Assembly (NCBI GenBank): GCA_016110215.1
Contig: JADWQD010000004.1
Span: 2,976,001-3,040,000 of the forward strand
Length of the DNA: 64,000 nucleotides
From: Capronia americana
Taxonomy: Eukaryota > Ascomycota > Eurotiomycetes > Chaetothyriales > Herpotrichiellaceae
Direction of reading: 5' to 3'
Positions 11,701 to 21,618 of the stretch are shown in pieces; the stretch's first letter is position 1; every line of letters begins with the position of its first letter. Position numbers and translations under genes: made by a program. Below the pieces are notes generated by a model that made no database searches, was not told the DNA's origin, and saw only the letters and a program-made list of their open reading frames with translations.

Positions 11701-12984
11701 GGCTGGAAGCTCGCACTCGTCTGCATGTGTGCATTGCCCGTTATTCTCGGCACGGGCTTCCTGAGATTCTGGGTTCTTGCAAAGTTCTCGGCTGAAAACC
11801 AGAAACATTATGAAAAGTCGGCGGGATATGCCTGTGAGCATACGAATGCTATCCGGACGGTCGCATCCTTGACTACAGAACGCGAGATCTACGCCGAATA
11901 CAAGCGCCAGCTGCGAGCTCAGCTGCCCGTCTCCCTGAAGTCCAATCTGAAGAACTCGTCGCTGTACGCAGCATCGCAATCCGGCATGTTCCTGGCGTTC
12001 GCCCTTGGCTTCTGGTACGGTGGTAAACTCCTGTCTCGTGGAGAGTACACGCTATTCCAGTTCTTCCTTGTCTTCAACGAAATCATCTTTGGCGCTCAGT
12101 CTGCCGGGACCGTGTTCTCCTTCGCCGGAGATATGTCGAAAGCGAAGAACTCGGCGGCCGCTCTCAAAAAGCTGTACGATCGCCAACCAACCATCGACCC
12201 TTGGTCAGATGACGGTGCGCCTCTGGATCATGTCGAGGGTACTCTTGAATTTAGAGATGTTCATTTCCGGTACCCTACTCGGCCGGATGTCCCAGTGCTT
12301 CGCGGGCTCAATTTGACCGTCAAGCCCGGACAGTACATTGCTCTTGTTGGTCCGTCTGGCTGTGGAAAGTCGACGACCATTGCAATGCTGGAGCGCTTCT
12401 ACGACCCTCTTGCCGGAGGCGTCTACATCGACGGCAAAGAGATTTCCAGCCTGAACCTCAACGACTACCGATCTCATCTGGCGCTCGTTTCTCAAGAGCC
12501 GACCTTGTACCAGGGCACAATCAAAGACAATGTCCTCCTCGGTGCGGACAGAGGCCAAGTGAGTGACGAACAGATCATCCGAGCTTGCAAGGACGCCAAC
12601 ATTTACGACTTTATCATGTCGTTACCTGACGGCTTCGCAACGGACGTGGGCAACAAAGCCGCCTTACTCTCCGGTGGCCAGAAGCAGCGCATCGCGATCG
12701 CGAGAGCGCTTATCCGGGACCCCAAAGTCTTACTGCTCGATGAAGCCACCTCTGCACTGGACTCGGAGTCTGAGAAGGTTGTGCAAGCAGCACTGGACGT
12801 CGCCGCCAAAGGCCGCACGACAATTGCCGTTGCCCACCGACTTAGCACCATTCAGAAAGCAGACATCATTTACGTCTTTGACAAGGGCGTGATTGCGGAG
12901 AAGGGCACTCACCATGAGTTGATGGCGCTCAAGGGAAGATATAGAGAGCTGGTCAGCCTTCAAAGTCTGGAGAAGCAGCGGTAA
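8768..12984 (+). CDS. ABCB-type multidrug exporter, full-length ABC transporter
   Basis: There are three exons: 8768-9478, 9526-11602 and 11654-12984. Introns of 47 and 51 nt keep phase, and the protein has 1372 residues. The order is TMD1-NBD1-TMD2-NBD2 after a Ser/Pro-rich cytosolic N-terminus of about 120 residues. NBD1 has Walker A GASGSGKST (about 500-508), signature LSGGQKQR (613) and Walker B ILLLDEATSALD (633). NBD2 has GPSGCGKST (about 1162-1170) and LSGGQKQR (1268). Both NBDs keep the H-loop (IAHRLS, VAHRLS) and Q-loop (QQEP, SQEP), so both ATP sites look competent. The architecture matches fungal Mdr1/a-factor-type exporters of about 1300-1370 residues. The substrate is unknown; toxicant efflux or lipopeptide export are the family alternatives. 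It converges on the copper amine oxidase gene, with about 950 bp between. Confidence 0.93.
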
Positions 12985-13316
12985 CGCAGGCCGCAGCCCG
13001 GGGAGGGGGCCGGTGTATTCTTTGCTTCATTTACTTGATTGGGACATCTGGTGCACAGCAAGCGTGTGGGTGGGGATCTTGTGAAAATACACAGTGATTG
13101 AACACTGTCGGTTGCGCATATTATTATTGTCGGATATACACCTCATTCTTAGACGGTGGCCGGCTCTGTCTGGGGGGCGACGGGGGACAGATATGACCCA
13201 AGCCAGCATAGAGCTGGACAAGGGGCTTGTATAGGAAAGGAGGTGAAGGGAAGATCCGGTCTGGCTTGGATTTCAAGAGGCCAGCAGTTGCCGTGGTTGG
13301 ACATTGCCGGGCAAAA

Positions 13317-13339
13317 GTCAGTTGGATTATCCAACTGAC
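13317..13339. repeat. Perfect 10-bp hairpin with a 3-nt loop
   Basis: The arms GTCAGTTGGA and TCCAACTGAC are exact reverse complements around a TTA loop. The site is about 330 bp past the ABC transporter stop, in the convergent spacer. A transcript end structure or a protein-binding palindrome is possible. Its arm shares AGTTGGATT with the hairpin at 43389-43410. Confidence 0.8.
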
Positions 13340-13659
13340 ATGTCAATGAGATCATACTCAGCTCAACCCCGGCTTGTATCTTGCTCGAGGGTCCTTTTCT
13401 TTGCTTGTATCCTAGTCTGTCTCTTTGCACCAAGTTGCGTGAGTACATCATACCTCGCCCTCATGTCTTTGCCTACGAAGCCGGAAGACCGAACGGCGGC
13501 AAGGGGAATTAATCAATAAACAAACAAAAGATGATCAATCAGCTAGCACTGGATGGAAAGAGACAAAAGAGACCTTCGCGGCGGTCCTTTCCATGCTATC
13601 GCATTGACGGTCAGGGTTATTGATCGTTCATGTATTTTCATCCCCCTCCCATGCTCATG

Positions 13660-13691
13660 ATGCGTGCGTGCGTGTGTGCATGCGTGTGTGC
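13660..13691. repeat. 32-nt alternating purine-pyrimidine tract (TGCG/TGTG)
   Basis: The bases alternate purine-pyrimidine without a break over 32 nt, made of TGCG and TGTG units around a central GCATGC. Such tracts can adopt Z-DNA and vary in length as microsatellites. It sits between two convergent genes. Confidence 0.85.
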
Positions 13692-13938
13692 TATCTGCGT
13701 CTGTTCAACCAGCCACCGCAGCAGCCGAAATATACGTCCTTGCTCGACTTCATTTTTTTGGATACATTCATCATCATCCATCCATTTTCCTTCCCCTCGT
13801 GCCGGCCTTGCTTGGCTTCACATCCTATCATATCATATTGGATCACTCGACCTGACCTGACTTCAATTTGACTTGACTCTGATTTGTCTTGACTTTGATA
13901 ATAGACCATCAACTTGCTCCGCGTAAACCGAATAAACT

Positions 13939-16400
13939 TTACAACTTACTCTTGGTGTCGGCGGCGCAGCAGTCCTCGACGGCGCCCTTGCCGACGACCA
14001 ACTCCTGGGTGGGCTGGCGATGGGCCTCGGCGACCAAGGAGCTCTTGTTGAAGACCTGCTCGCTGGGCGGGACGTCGAGGGCCGGGTTGCGGTCGAAGAA
14101 GTTGACGGGCTTCAGGCTGACCTTGAGGATCTCGCAGGGCATGACGGGGAAGTCCTCGATGCGGGGCACGTGGTTGATGCCGAACTGGATCCAGACGACG
14201 ATGTCGGTGTCGACGACGCTGTCCTGGCGGGCGGCCCAGCTGCGCACGCCGGTGCCGCCGCGCGACTGGTTCGTGTACCAGCCGCCGGCGTAGAGTTCGC
14301 GGTCGGCGTGGGTGGTGACGTAGATGTTGTGGTCGGCGAACTCGGCGCGCTTGAAGTGGAACGAGTCCGGGTGAGCGAGCATCTTCTGGAAGGGCGGCAC
14401 GTGGATCTTGTAGGCGACGGGCTTGCCGTTGACCGGGTTGCGCACGCTCGTGTTCTGGATCTTGAAGACGCGGTTGGCGTCGACGTCGAGGTCCAGGCCG
14501 CCGGCGCGCGGCACGACCGTCTCCGACACCTCGTAGCCGACGCCGTGCGGGTTCCAGTCCGGCGTGACGGGGATGGCGTGGGCCTCGTCGTAGACCAGCC
14601 GGTTCGCGTGGCCCTCGAGCATGGGGTCGACGCGCAGCGAGAAGATGTGCTGGTGGTGCGCGGCCAGCACGCCCGGGTGCACGACGGTGCCAAAGGGCAC
14701 GCCCACGGTGTCGAGCTCGTGGTCGATGGGCTGCGTCGAGAGCACGCCCGTGGCGCGCACCTCGTAGATCAGCTCGCCGGCCTGGTTGAACATGAAGGCC
14801 AGGATGTACTCGTAGTTGCTGACGGTGATGATGCTCTGCAGCACGAGCTCGCGGTTGCGCACCACGGCCGCGCGGCCCGTGCGGTAGTTGGTGTGCTTCC
14901 ACCCGATGCCGCCGTCCTGCTCGTGCACGCACACGCAGTTCTCCAGCGGCGTCGGCGTGCCCTTGTCGTCCGTGATGACGGCGCTCAGGTACTGGATGTG
15001 GCCCAGGCAGTCGCAGCCGAGCCGCAGGTTGTTGGCCATGGCCCCCGCGCCCGCGTCGCCCAGGTCGTACGCCGACTTCTTGTGGAACGGGTGCCGCGGG
15101 TCCGCGTAGGGGATGTTCATGTCCGACAGCGACAGCCGGTAGAAGAGCGCCCGCCCGTCGTACCGCACGTCGTACAGCACCATGCCCTCGCGCTGGTTGT
15201 AGCCCACGCGGAACGTCCACTTCTGCCACGCGAGCACGTGGCCCGTCTCGCCCGTCGCCGTGAGCGTGAAGCTGGCCCCCTCGGGCTGGATCACGTTCAG
15301 CGGCTTCAGGTCCGTGCGCAGCGTCTGGTACTCGTGCACGTACTCGTTCGGCGGCTGCGTCTGCCACGGGCGCGGCTCGTGCACCGTGTTGTCCGCCCCC
15401 GTGGGGAGGTAATCGATCCGGATCACCTTGTACTCGTTGCAGTCGAGCACCGGCGAGATGGGCAGCGGGAAGGCGTAGTGGTTCGAGTCGAGCTCCGAAG
15501 CGTTGGCCGGGTCCCGCATGTACAGGAAGACCTGGTACATGCGCTCATCGTCGTTGACGCCATCAGATCCTAAGAGGAGCGAAGGAGAAAAATGTGAGCA
15601 ACCGAGCACTTCTCTCTAACTAAACTCACTCTCCGCCTTCCCGGGGTCGAGGGCTCAAGACGCGCACAAAGACTCACCGTAAATCCACGGATCCGCACAG
15701 ACCACCGCCCCCTCAGGCAGCTGCAACTTCTTGATCGCCTCCTTGACCTTCTCGTCCTCCAGTGCGTTCTTCTCCACCTGGAGAATCTCGTCGTAGTCGC
15801 CGTTGCCGTGCTGGTTGGGGCCGAGCCGGACATTGCTCTCCACAGACCGAGTCGAGAGGTTCACGACAGCTTCGTGGAACCGGTCCTACAGCATGAGGGT
15901 CAGCGTGATGTCGTCGGGGAGGAATCCAGCGCATGGCAAAACGGATGGAGAGCGGGAGAGGAACGAGCGTATGATAGATTTGAGCGAGAGTGGTCATCCG
16001 TATCAGACCAGAGGGAAAACCCCCCCTTCTTGCTGACACGAACTTTGCACGCTTGCCCGTAAAACCCCGCAAATCACAAATTCTAATGTAGTGCATGGAC
16101 TGATAATGGGATACTCACCGTGTTCCGAATATAATACGACACAAAAGACTTCCGCGCGATCCCGGGCAACGCAGCCCCGGAATGCTCGGCGTCGAGATAC
16201 GGGATCATCGACTTCTTGGCCGGTTCGTCCAGCGTGATGACCTTGAAGCGCAGGTCCACGCCGGCCGGCCATACGGACCGCACCAGCTCGGCGGTGGTGG
16301 AAATCTCGGCCGCGCTCAACGGGCATAGCGGGTGGGCGACGGGGGATGTGGCGGCGGCAGGGGAGGCCTGGGACGAGAAGTCCTGGGACTGGGCGGCCAT
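13939..16400 (-). CDS. Copper amine oxidase with a peroxisomal SKL tail
   Basis: There are three exons: 16400-16119, 15885-15678 and 15569-13939. Introns of 233 and 108 nt keep phase, and the protein has 706 residues. It oxidises primary amines to aldehydes with release of ammonia and H2O2. The NYEY motif supplies the tyrosine (about Y416) that becomes topaquinone. The likely catalytic base is D332 in YDLGDAGAG, and the copper ligands are the two His of HQH (469, 471) and the His of GINHVP (about 630). The C-terminus is SKL, a canonical PTS1, so the H2O2 is made inside peroxisomes. The ATG at 16400 opens an N2/N3-type region. Oddity: the third exon is strongly G/C-rich at codon third positions, which leaves long open frames on the other strand and in another minus frame. 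GATA-type sites lie upstream. Confidence 0.93.
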
Positions 16401-17069
16401 GTTGTCTTGAGATAGAGAATCACTTGGAGAATTGAACTGATGGGAATGGAGGAAGGAAAGAGAGAAAGGAAAGAGAACAAGAAAGATTGGACTGATTGAT
16501 CTTCATATGTAGTTTGTTTGCTACGGTATGGAAAGCAAGCAAGACCCTAGACGTTCGTGTATGCGCTTATCAGGGTGGAAATGTTCCGTATCTGACCAGC
16601 CAGCCGCGGTGTCGGCCTGGCGTTTCTGCTTAGTCGAGAGGATACGCGGCGTGGCCCAATCAGCAATGATTCCGCGGCGATGGAGAAACACGAAGCCTTT
16701 TGCACGCTCGACGGCGAGCTTGGGTCGGGATCGCTGTCCTCACCCGGAGCGACCCAAGAAATCCGTTTCCATTTGCCACGGGAACGGAAGACCTACAAGT
16801 GCCCAAACAGGAAAGAGAGATGCGGAAGGACCTTTCGATTCTGCCGAGCGGCCTGCTGTGCGTCGTCGCTGGAGGTTGAAATAGCAAAGAATGTGATTAA
16901 CTGCAGCGGGCAAACGTAGCCGAGCAGCCAGTCAGCACGAGTCTCCCGATGCCGCCAATGTCCGTTGATTGTCGATACTCTCACTCCGTACATGTCTTTG
17001 ATCAAACCCGCCCCTGTTGGACCCGATCTGCATCATGGGCGCGGTCGTTCTGGATACGGAAGGATAGAT
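16401..17069. other. Intergenic region, amine oxidase promoter
   Basis: No gene is seen. The part next to 16400 should hold the amine oxidase promoter; it is A/G-rich near the start and contains two HGATAR motifs, listed separately. The distal part is the 3' flank of the proline-rich gene. Confidence 0.6.
16410..16572. promoter_or_regulatory. Candidate GATA-factor (AreA-type) sites upstream of amine oxidase
   Basis: AGATAG (16410-16415) and TGATAAG on the minus strand (16566-16572) match HGATAR, the binding core of AreA/NIT2 nitrogen regulators. Amine oxidases feed nitrogen metabolism, so regulation by AreA is plausible. The motif is short and common by chance. Confidence 0.3.
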
Positions 17070-17918
17070 TCATGGACCGCCGCGCTTGCCCGGGAGACGG
17101 ATCAGGTATTTGGGTCGAGACTCTTGGGCCTCCCCGATGCTGCTGCTCCACGCCTCCTTGATTGTCTGCTTCGACTTCTCCTCGTCCAGGTGGAACTTGG
17201 AACCGACCTGGAACCATCCGTTGCCGAGGTCGAATGCCTCTGCAAGTCCGATCGCGTAGCGTGGCCATCCCGCAGGAGCCACCTTGATGCAGTCGAGCTG
17301 TTCGATGAGCTCCTCGAGGGGCATTGAGTAGGCGGCGGTCATGACACGGAACGGCTCGCACGCGTTGGGGGGGATGTAGAACTGGTTGCTGGCGTTGACC
17401 GTGTATTTGTCGATCACGTTGTAGGTGAAAAGATGGAATGTGGCGTTGTTCTTCGACACCACGTGTCCATGGCCTCCGCTGTCTCTGACCACCACCAGGC
17501 TGTCCTTGACCCGGTTTCCGCTGACCGGTGGTTCGGGGGCCTGAGCAGCGGCTTGAGCAACTGCGCCCGGCATGGTGGGCGGAGGCGGCGGCGGTGGAGG
17601 GAAAGAATACCAGCCTGGTGCAGCCGGAGGAGCAGGCGGTGGTGGTGGACGACCTGCTCCGTTAGGCACGCAGATGGCACCAGGGAAGCCGGGGCCTGGC
17701 GGGATCATGAAGGGGGCAGGCTGTGGAGGTGCAGGGCCGAACGGTGGAACCAGAGAGTAAGGAGGTGGCGGGCCTGAGCCGGCTGGTGCAGATGGAGGAG
17801 CTCCCTTGTTCGGTGGTCCCCCATCACGGGTCATGTAGTGGTAGACGGTTTTGCCAATGAGGCCTGGGGCTGGAGCTGGAGCTGGCATGGCAAAGTACGG
17901 TGGTGGAAGACAGGCCAT
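17070..17918 (-). CDS. Proline-rich protein with a C-terminal domain of unknown function
   Basis: This is a single exon of 282 residues. The open frame extends to 17978 but starts at GTG, so I use the ATG at 17918, whose context (AACCATGG) is good. Residues 1 to about 135 are Pro/Gly/Ala-rich, with two long polyproline runs, one just before TMPGAV. The C-terminal half (about 148-282) looks globular, with features such as VSKNNATFHLF, NQFYIPPNACEPFRV, LEELIEQLDCIK and GWPRYAIGLAEAFDLGNGW. I recognise the look of a fungal domain but cannot name a function, and there is no signal peptide or membrane segment. Polyproline runs could bind SH3, WW or profilin partners; this is inference. It shares strand with the next gene downstream but shows no operon-like link. 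Confidence 0.7.
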   Translation of the reverse strand: MACLPPPYFAMPAPAPAPGLIGKTVYHYMTRDGGPPNKGAPPSAPAGSGPPPPYSLVPPFGPAPPQPAPFMIPPGPGFPGAICVPNGAGRPPPPPAPPAAPGWYSFPPPPPPPPTMPGAVAQAAAQAPEPPVSGNRVKDSLVVVRDSGGHGHVVSKNNATFHLFTYNVIDKYTVNASNQFYIPPNACEPFRVMTAAYSMPLEELIEQLDCIKVAPAGWPRYAIGLAEAFDLGNGWFQVGSKFHLDEEKSKQTIKEAWSSSIGEAQESRPKYLIRLPGKRGGP

Positions 17919-18762
17919 GGTTGGGATGCTCAGGAGATAGATTGCCTTTAAACAATGAGGAACAAACTGATTTGCCACGGGTGATCAAGAATCTGGTGGC
18001 GGAGGAGCCACTGGGGATCAAAGGCACTGACCTGATTGCTGGAAAGCTTGCCACTGGTGATCTGTTGAACGGTTTGAGGAGAAACCAGCGAAAGAGGTGG
18101 GCGAGGCCGGGCTCCTTATAGTCGCGAGCCATGGCTCTGCTGCCCCTGATGGTTACTGCCGTTCGTCGAGGTGACGCTCTGACTTTGAGTGCTCGATATC
18201 TTGCAGGGGCAGTGCAGTAAAGGACGTCCAGTCAGCGGTGATGATAGGCATCGTGACAGAGGAATGTACTGCGTACGGCTGATGAAGGAAGAGGCCCAGT
18301 GGTGAAAGCAAACACTCTCAAACTCTGATCTGTCCAGAGGAAGGGCAGGGAAGTCCGGCAAGTCACGGAATGAGGTTGCTTTCGTGACAGAACAAGGCAC
18401 CATCACAGCTCCTCACCAACAAAAACACCTACCGAAGTAGTAAAGGAGCAACTGTGACCGCCACTTCCGTATACTTTGCAGCGGCGACAATGCGGTGTGG
18501 TGTGTATTGGTGCCTGGACCGTGACAGGCAGACAGCTTCTGTGACTAAGGGCTGCAAACAAACATCAAAACTCAAACATGTAGTGTGCCTGGTGAGAGTG
18601 GGCGTGGTATGTCAGCTGCAAAAGAAGTCGATCACGGGAGAACAAACGACTGGGATGAGTGGATGGCCGGTCCATGATTGTACAATCGAAAGACCATGCG
18701 GACCATGACTTGCGTAGATACAAACAAGCGGCGGAACTGTGCATCGCTTCATCCACCGACCG
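17919..18762. other. Intergenic region, no gene seen
   Basis: About 840 bp between the start of the proline-rich gene and the stop of CFT2. It should hold the promoter of the former and the 3' UTR of the latter. Small frames are unconvincing. Confidence 0.6.
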
Positions 18763-21618
18763 TCAACCGGCTGCCACAACTGCAAGGCCGTCGTAGATCT
18801 TTTGCTTCACGCGTGTAAAGTTGTCCACCGTGTTCGGAGTCACGGCAGCCGCGCTGCCCGGTACGCCTTCGACGATGATCTTCCCTGTCCCTTGCTTCCT
18901 GACTGCGATCATGCCGTCCACGACCAACGTACCTTCGCCTCGAAACTCGGCAGCATGACCATCCATGGCAATTAGCCTCCGAAGCTCCGCAAGCCGCAGG
19001 TCTCCAACATGAATGGCATGTGAGATAGACCTTGTCGCAGCGGCGAGATTCGCAGGCAGAACATCGAGAACAGGTTCAACAGGAGGAGTAGGGGCAGGCT
19101 CAGCCGCAAGAGACACCTCAGTGTCCAATTTCTGCTTTTTGGTCTGAGGATCATCCTCCTGGATCTTGTCGCCTCTCCGTACGGCCTTGAGCTGACCCTG
19201 GATAGTGACCACCCCCATGTTCTTGACGTTCTGCCAGTGCAGCGTCTTGACCAACTCGCGACTGAGCTTGACGACCCACGCATTGGTATCGACACTCGCA
19301 TCGACAGTCTGGCCTTCAGCAGGGGTAAAGATCTCCGTGGAGGACTCTTCCCCGGCCCCCGCAACCTTGACTCCCAAAAGTTCACCGCAATCAGCAGCCA
19401 AAGCGACTGTGTCTGAGGTGTTGCCGCCCACTAAGATCAGTTTCCTGGGTCCGATCAGAGGTATCAACATCTGCAAACTCCGCTGGTCATGCAACCCAGC
19501 AAAGTCGACAAATGCCAACCGAGCATTAACCGTGACTTCTGAGGAGGAATATACAATCTTCGCGGGACCTTGGAACCCTTCATGTTCGACTTGCATCTCT
19601 TCGTCCGAGTCGTCCACGTCTGAATCCAGCTCGGATTTGTTGGCGGCTGGAGCGTCGGTTGCAGCTCCCCGGTTTCGCTTGTTTGGTGGATGTCTGCGAT
19701 CGTTTGCTTCGTCCCACTTGCGCTTCTGGCCCAACTGACCTCCAGCCTTATTGTCATTGCCGGCGTCTTGCTCTTCCTTCTCCTCCTCTCTCAAAAAGTC
19801 CTCGGGCTTGATGAAATCACCAAAGTCATCGCCGTGTCTCCGGGAATGGGTGTATGGAAAGAGAGCGTTTCGGCCTTTCTTGTTCCGCACGTCGTAATCA
19901 TAGACGCCCTTTTTGCGAATCAGAATATTGACACCCAGATCAGCATCACTCAGAGCCGTTTTCGTCCGCGCTCCATGCCCGATGGCAGCAGAAACATTTA
20001 ACACACGGCCTTGCTGCTCGTTGTCTGACTCTTCCGACTCCGTCGTGGTTGTATCATCGTCATCCATGTTGTCCTCCGCGTTGGCCTGGTCTCTATCAGT
20101 GCCCGGCAGAGAGTCTTGGATTTGTCTTTGAGTGGCCATGTACTGCTGGTATCTTTGACTCTCTTGAGTGTTCAAGGGCGCTCTCTCAACGACCCTCAGT
20201 TTCAGCATCCTGCCTCCACTATGCACTTGCTCGAACTGTTCGCCAGTCTGAGTTTTCTCGAGAGCGACGCCGTCCTGGCGTTCTCTAAACCAATTCCAGA
20301 ATACCTGACTTGGGCTTTGAGAACCCGGACGCGGATCGACCATTTCGGTAAGAATGATCAGGTTCTCCGGCCTCTGCACCACATGGTCCAAGAGCGACCT
20401 CGCAAAGCCCCAATCCATGGTCAAATCACTGGCAAGAATAACTCGGGGGCCTTCCGCTCTCAAAAGCCGCTCGAACTGAGTCTTCCGCTCGACAACTTTG
20501 ACGTTCTGAAATTGAAAGGGCCTGGAGGGCTTGGCCGTCCCGTTGACCTGCTTACTGCCACTTCTCCTATGTGTCTGCACCGGGGCGGCATTTTCATCTT
20601 CGCCTTCGAATTCGCGGACAATGCTGTCGTCCATCCATTCGAGGAGACTCCTGGCATGCCGCAGCGTCGCATTGCCGGATCGGCTGGCCATGTATACTTT
20701 GGCGGTCTTTAGAGTTGCAGCATTGGAGGGATCAGACCACGCCTTTTCTAGGATCCAAGCCAGCTCCAGGACTCTTGCGCTCGAGTCTGTCGGGATGAGA
20801 ACCGTGCCGCCTTTGGCGACACTGCTCCTGATATGTGCAAGGAGGCTCTCGTCCCGAGCTTTCCGCCCACCCGTGAGTGCTGCTCTTGTTGCGCCGACAG
20901 TGCTACACACGAGCGCCGTGGGCTTGCGCAGTTGTTCAATGACTTCGGCGCCGCCGACGCCTCCAAACCAAGCCGCTCCGGCTATGACATTTTCTCTTGC
21001 TTGGTTCCAGTCCACCGCATAGACTATTGATTCCATGCCATGTTGGATGTGCCATATCGTGCCTCCCAGGGTGTGGCCCGAGTTGTACGCCGTCAAGGTG
21101 AGGCCCTCGATGGGCGCGGAGAATGAGGAAGCTGCGGGCTGATGAGGTTGGGAGTATTTCAGAGGTGTGATCAGCGTGAAGTATTTGTTGATCTCGTCGA
21201 AGGTCGGGGCCTGTCGCAGGATGTTTGACCGAGATTTGTCGTCGACACTCGAGCCCGTGTCAAGTGAGCCTGAGCCGGGGATGAAGGTAGCAGCGAGCGG
21301 AGAGGAAGAGTAGAGGTCTTGCAGCAGGGTGCGACCGAAGGCGATGACCGGCGCCGTGGCGTAGACGGGGATCTGGGTGAAGAGGGGGATGTGTTTGCAA
21401 CAATGAGCGAATGCTCCGAGGTGAGAGGTTGTCGCATGAGTGAGCAGGATGAATGAAAGCGTGGGGACATGTTTCTCTATCTCTGCTAGCTGGCGGGTGT
21501 CGAATTGCTCGTCCCATCCGACGTCCACCAGGATCCTGATGTCGCCATCTAACTCGAGGATCGACTGCGAGGCCCGGGAGTTGCTCTGCGATCCGAGCAA
21601 GGGCGTGAAAACGAACAT
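18763..21618 (-). CDS. CFT2: Cleavage and polyadenylation specificity factor subunit 2 (CPSF100/Cft2)
   Basis: This is an intron-free gene of 951 residues from an ATG at 21618. The product is a core subunit of the nuclear pre-mRNA 3'-end processing complex. A metallo-beta-lactamase fold opens the protein (MFVFTPLLGS, then FILLTHATTSHLGAF), followed by a beta-CASP region (PVYATAPVIAFGRTLLQDLY) and the long acidic CPSF100 C-terminal part with KPEDFL. As expected for CPSF100, the zinc-binding HxHxDH motif is degenerate (HATTSHLG), so it should lack nuclease activity, which resides in the paralogue CPSF73. Low-complexity acidic stretches (DDDDTTTTESEES, DSDVDDSDEEM) lie near 530-550 and 660-690. 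The gene is divergent from the Swi5-type gene across about 735 bp. Confidence 0.93.
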   Translation of the reverse strand: MFVFTPLLGSQSNSRASQSILELDGDIRILVDVGWDEQFDTRQLAEIEKHVPTLSFILLTHATTSHLGAFAHCCKHIPLFTQIPVYATAPVIAFGRTLLQDLYSSSPLAATFIPGSGSLDTGSSVDDKSRSNILRQAPTFDEINKYFTLITPLKYSQPHQPAASSFSAPIEGLTLTAYNSGHTLGGTIWHIQHGMESIVYAVDWNQARENVIAGAAWFGGVGGAEVIEQLRKPTALVCSTVGATRAALTGGRKARDESLLAHIRSSVAKGGTVLIPTDSSARVLELAWILEKAWSDPSNAATLKTAKVYMASRSGNATLRHARSLLEWMDDSIVREFEGEDENAAPVQTHRRSGSKQVNGTAKPSRPFQFQNVKVVERKTQFERLLRAEGPRVILASDLTMDWGFARSLLDHVVQRPENLIILTEMVDPRPGSQSPSQVFWNWFRERQDGVALEKTQTGEQFEQVHSGGRMLKLRVVERAPLNTQESQRYQQYMATQRQIQDSLPGTDRDQANAEDNMDDDDTTTTESEESDNEQQGRVLNVSAAIGHGARTKTALSDADLGVNILIRKKGVYDYDVRNKKGRNALFPYTHSRRHGDDFGDFIKPEDFLREEEKEEQDAGNDNKAGGQLGQKRKWDEANDRRHPPNKRNRGAATDAPAANKSELDSDVDDSDEEMQVEHEGFQGPAKIVYSSSEVTVNARLAFVDFAGLHDQRSLQMLIPLIGPRKLILVGGNTSDTVALAADCGELLGVKVAGAGEESSTEIFTPAEGQTVDASVDTNAWVVKLSRELVKTLHWQNVKNMGVVTIQGQLKAVRRGDKIQEDDPQTKKQKLDTEVSLAAEPAPTPPVEPVLDVLPANLAAATRSISHAIHVGDLRLAELRRLIAMDGHAAEFRGEGTLVVDGMIAVRKQGTGKIIVEGVPGSAAAVTPNTVDNFTRVKQKIYDGLAVVAAG

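Larger units (their letters stand above)
12985..13938. other. Convergent intergenic region with a hairpin and a Z-DNA-prone tract
   Basis: This region lies between the 3' ends of the ABC transporter and the amine oxidase. It holds a perfect 10-bp hairpin at 13317-13339 and an alternating TGCG/TGTG tract at 13660-13691. At about 13850-13900 there is a degenerate run of TTGACT-like repeats. No gene is supported. Confidence 0.65.

Noticed and set aside
7713..13938. ABC transporter and neighbours as a secondary-metabolite cluster
   Set aside because: No polyketide synthase, peptide synthetase, terpene cyclase or pathway regulator is present, and the neighbours are general metabolism genes.
13946..15367. 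473-codon alternative frame on the minus strand
   Set aside because: It is a shifted-frame shadow of the same exon, and the Arg/Ala/Pro-rich content matches no family.
14020..15573. 517-codon open frame on the plus strand inside the amine oxidase
   Set aside because: It mirrors the amine oxidase third exon, which is a clear family match with all catalytic residues. It has Val/His/Arg-rich content typical of an antisense shadow of G/C-ending codons.
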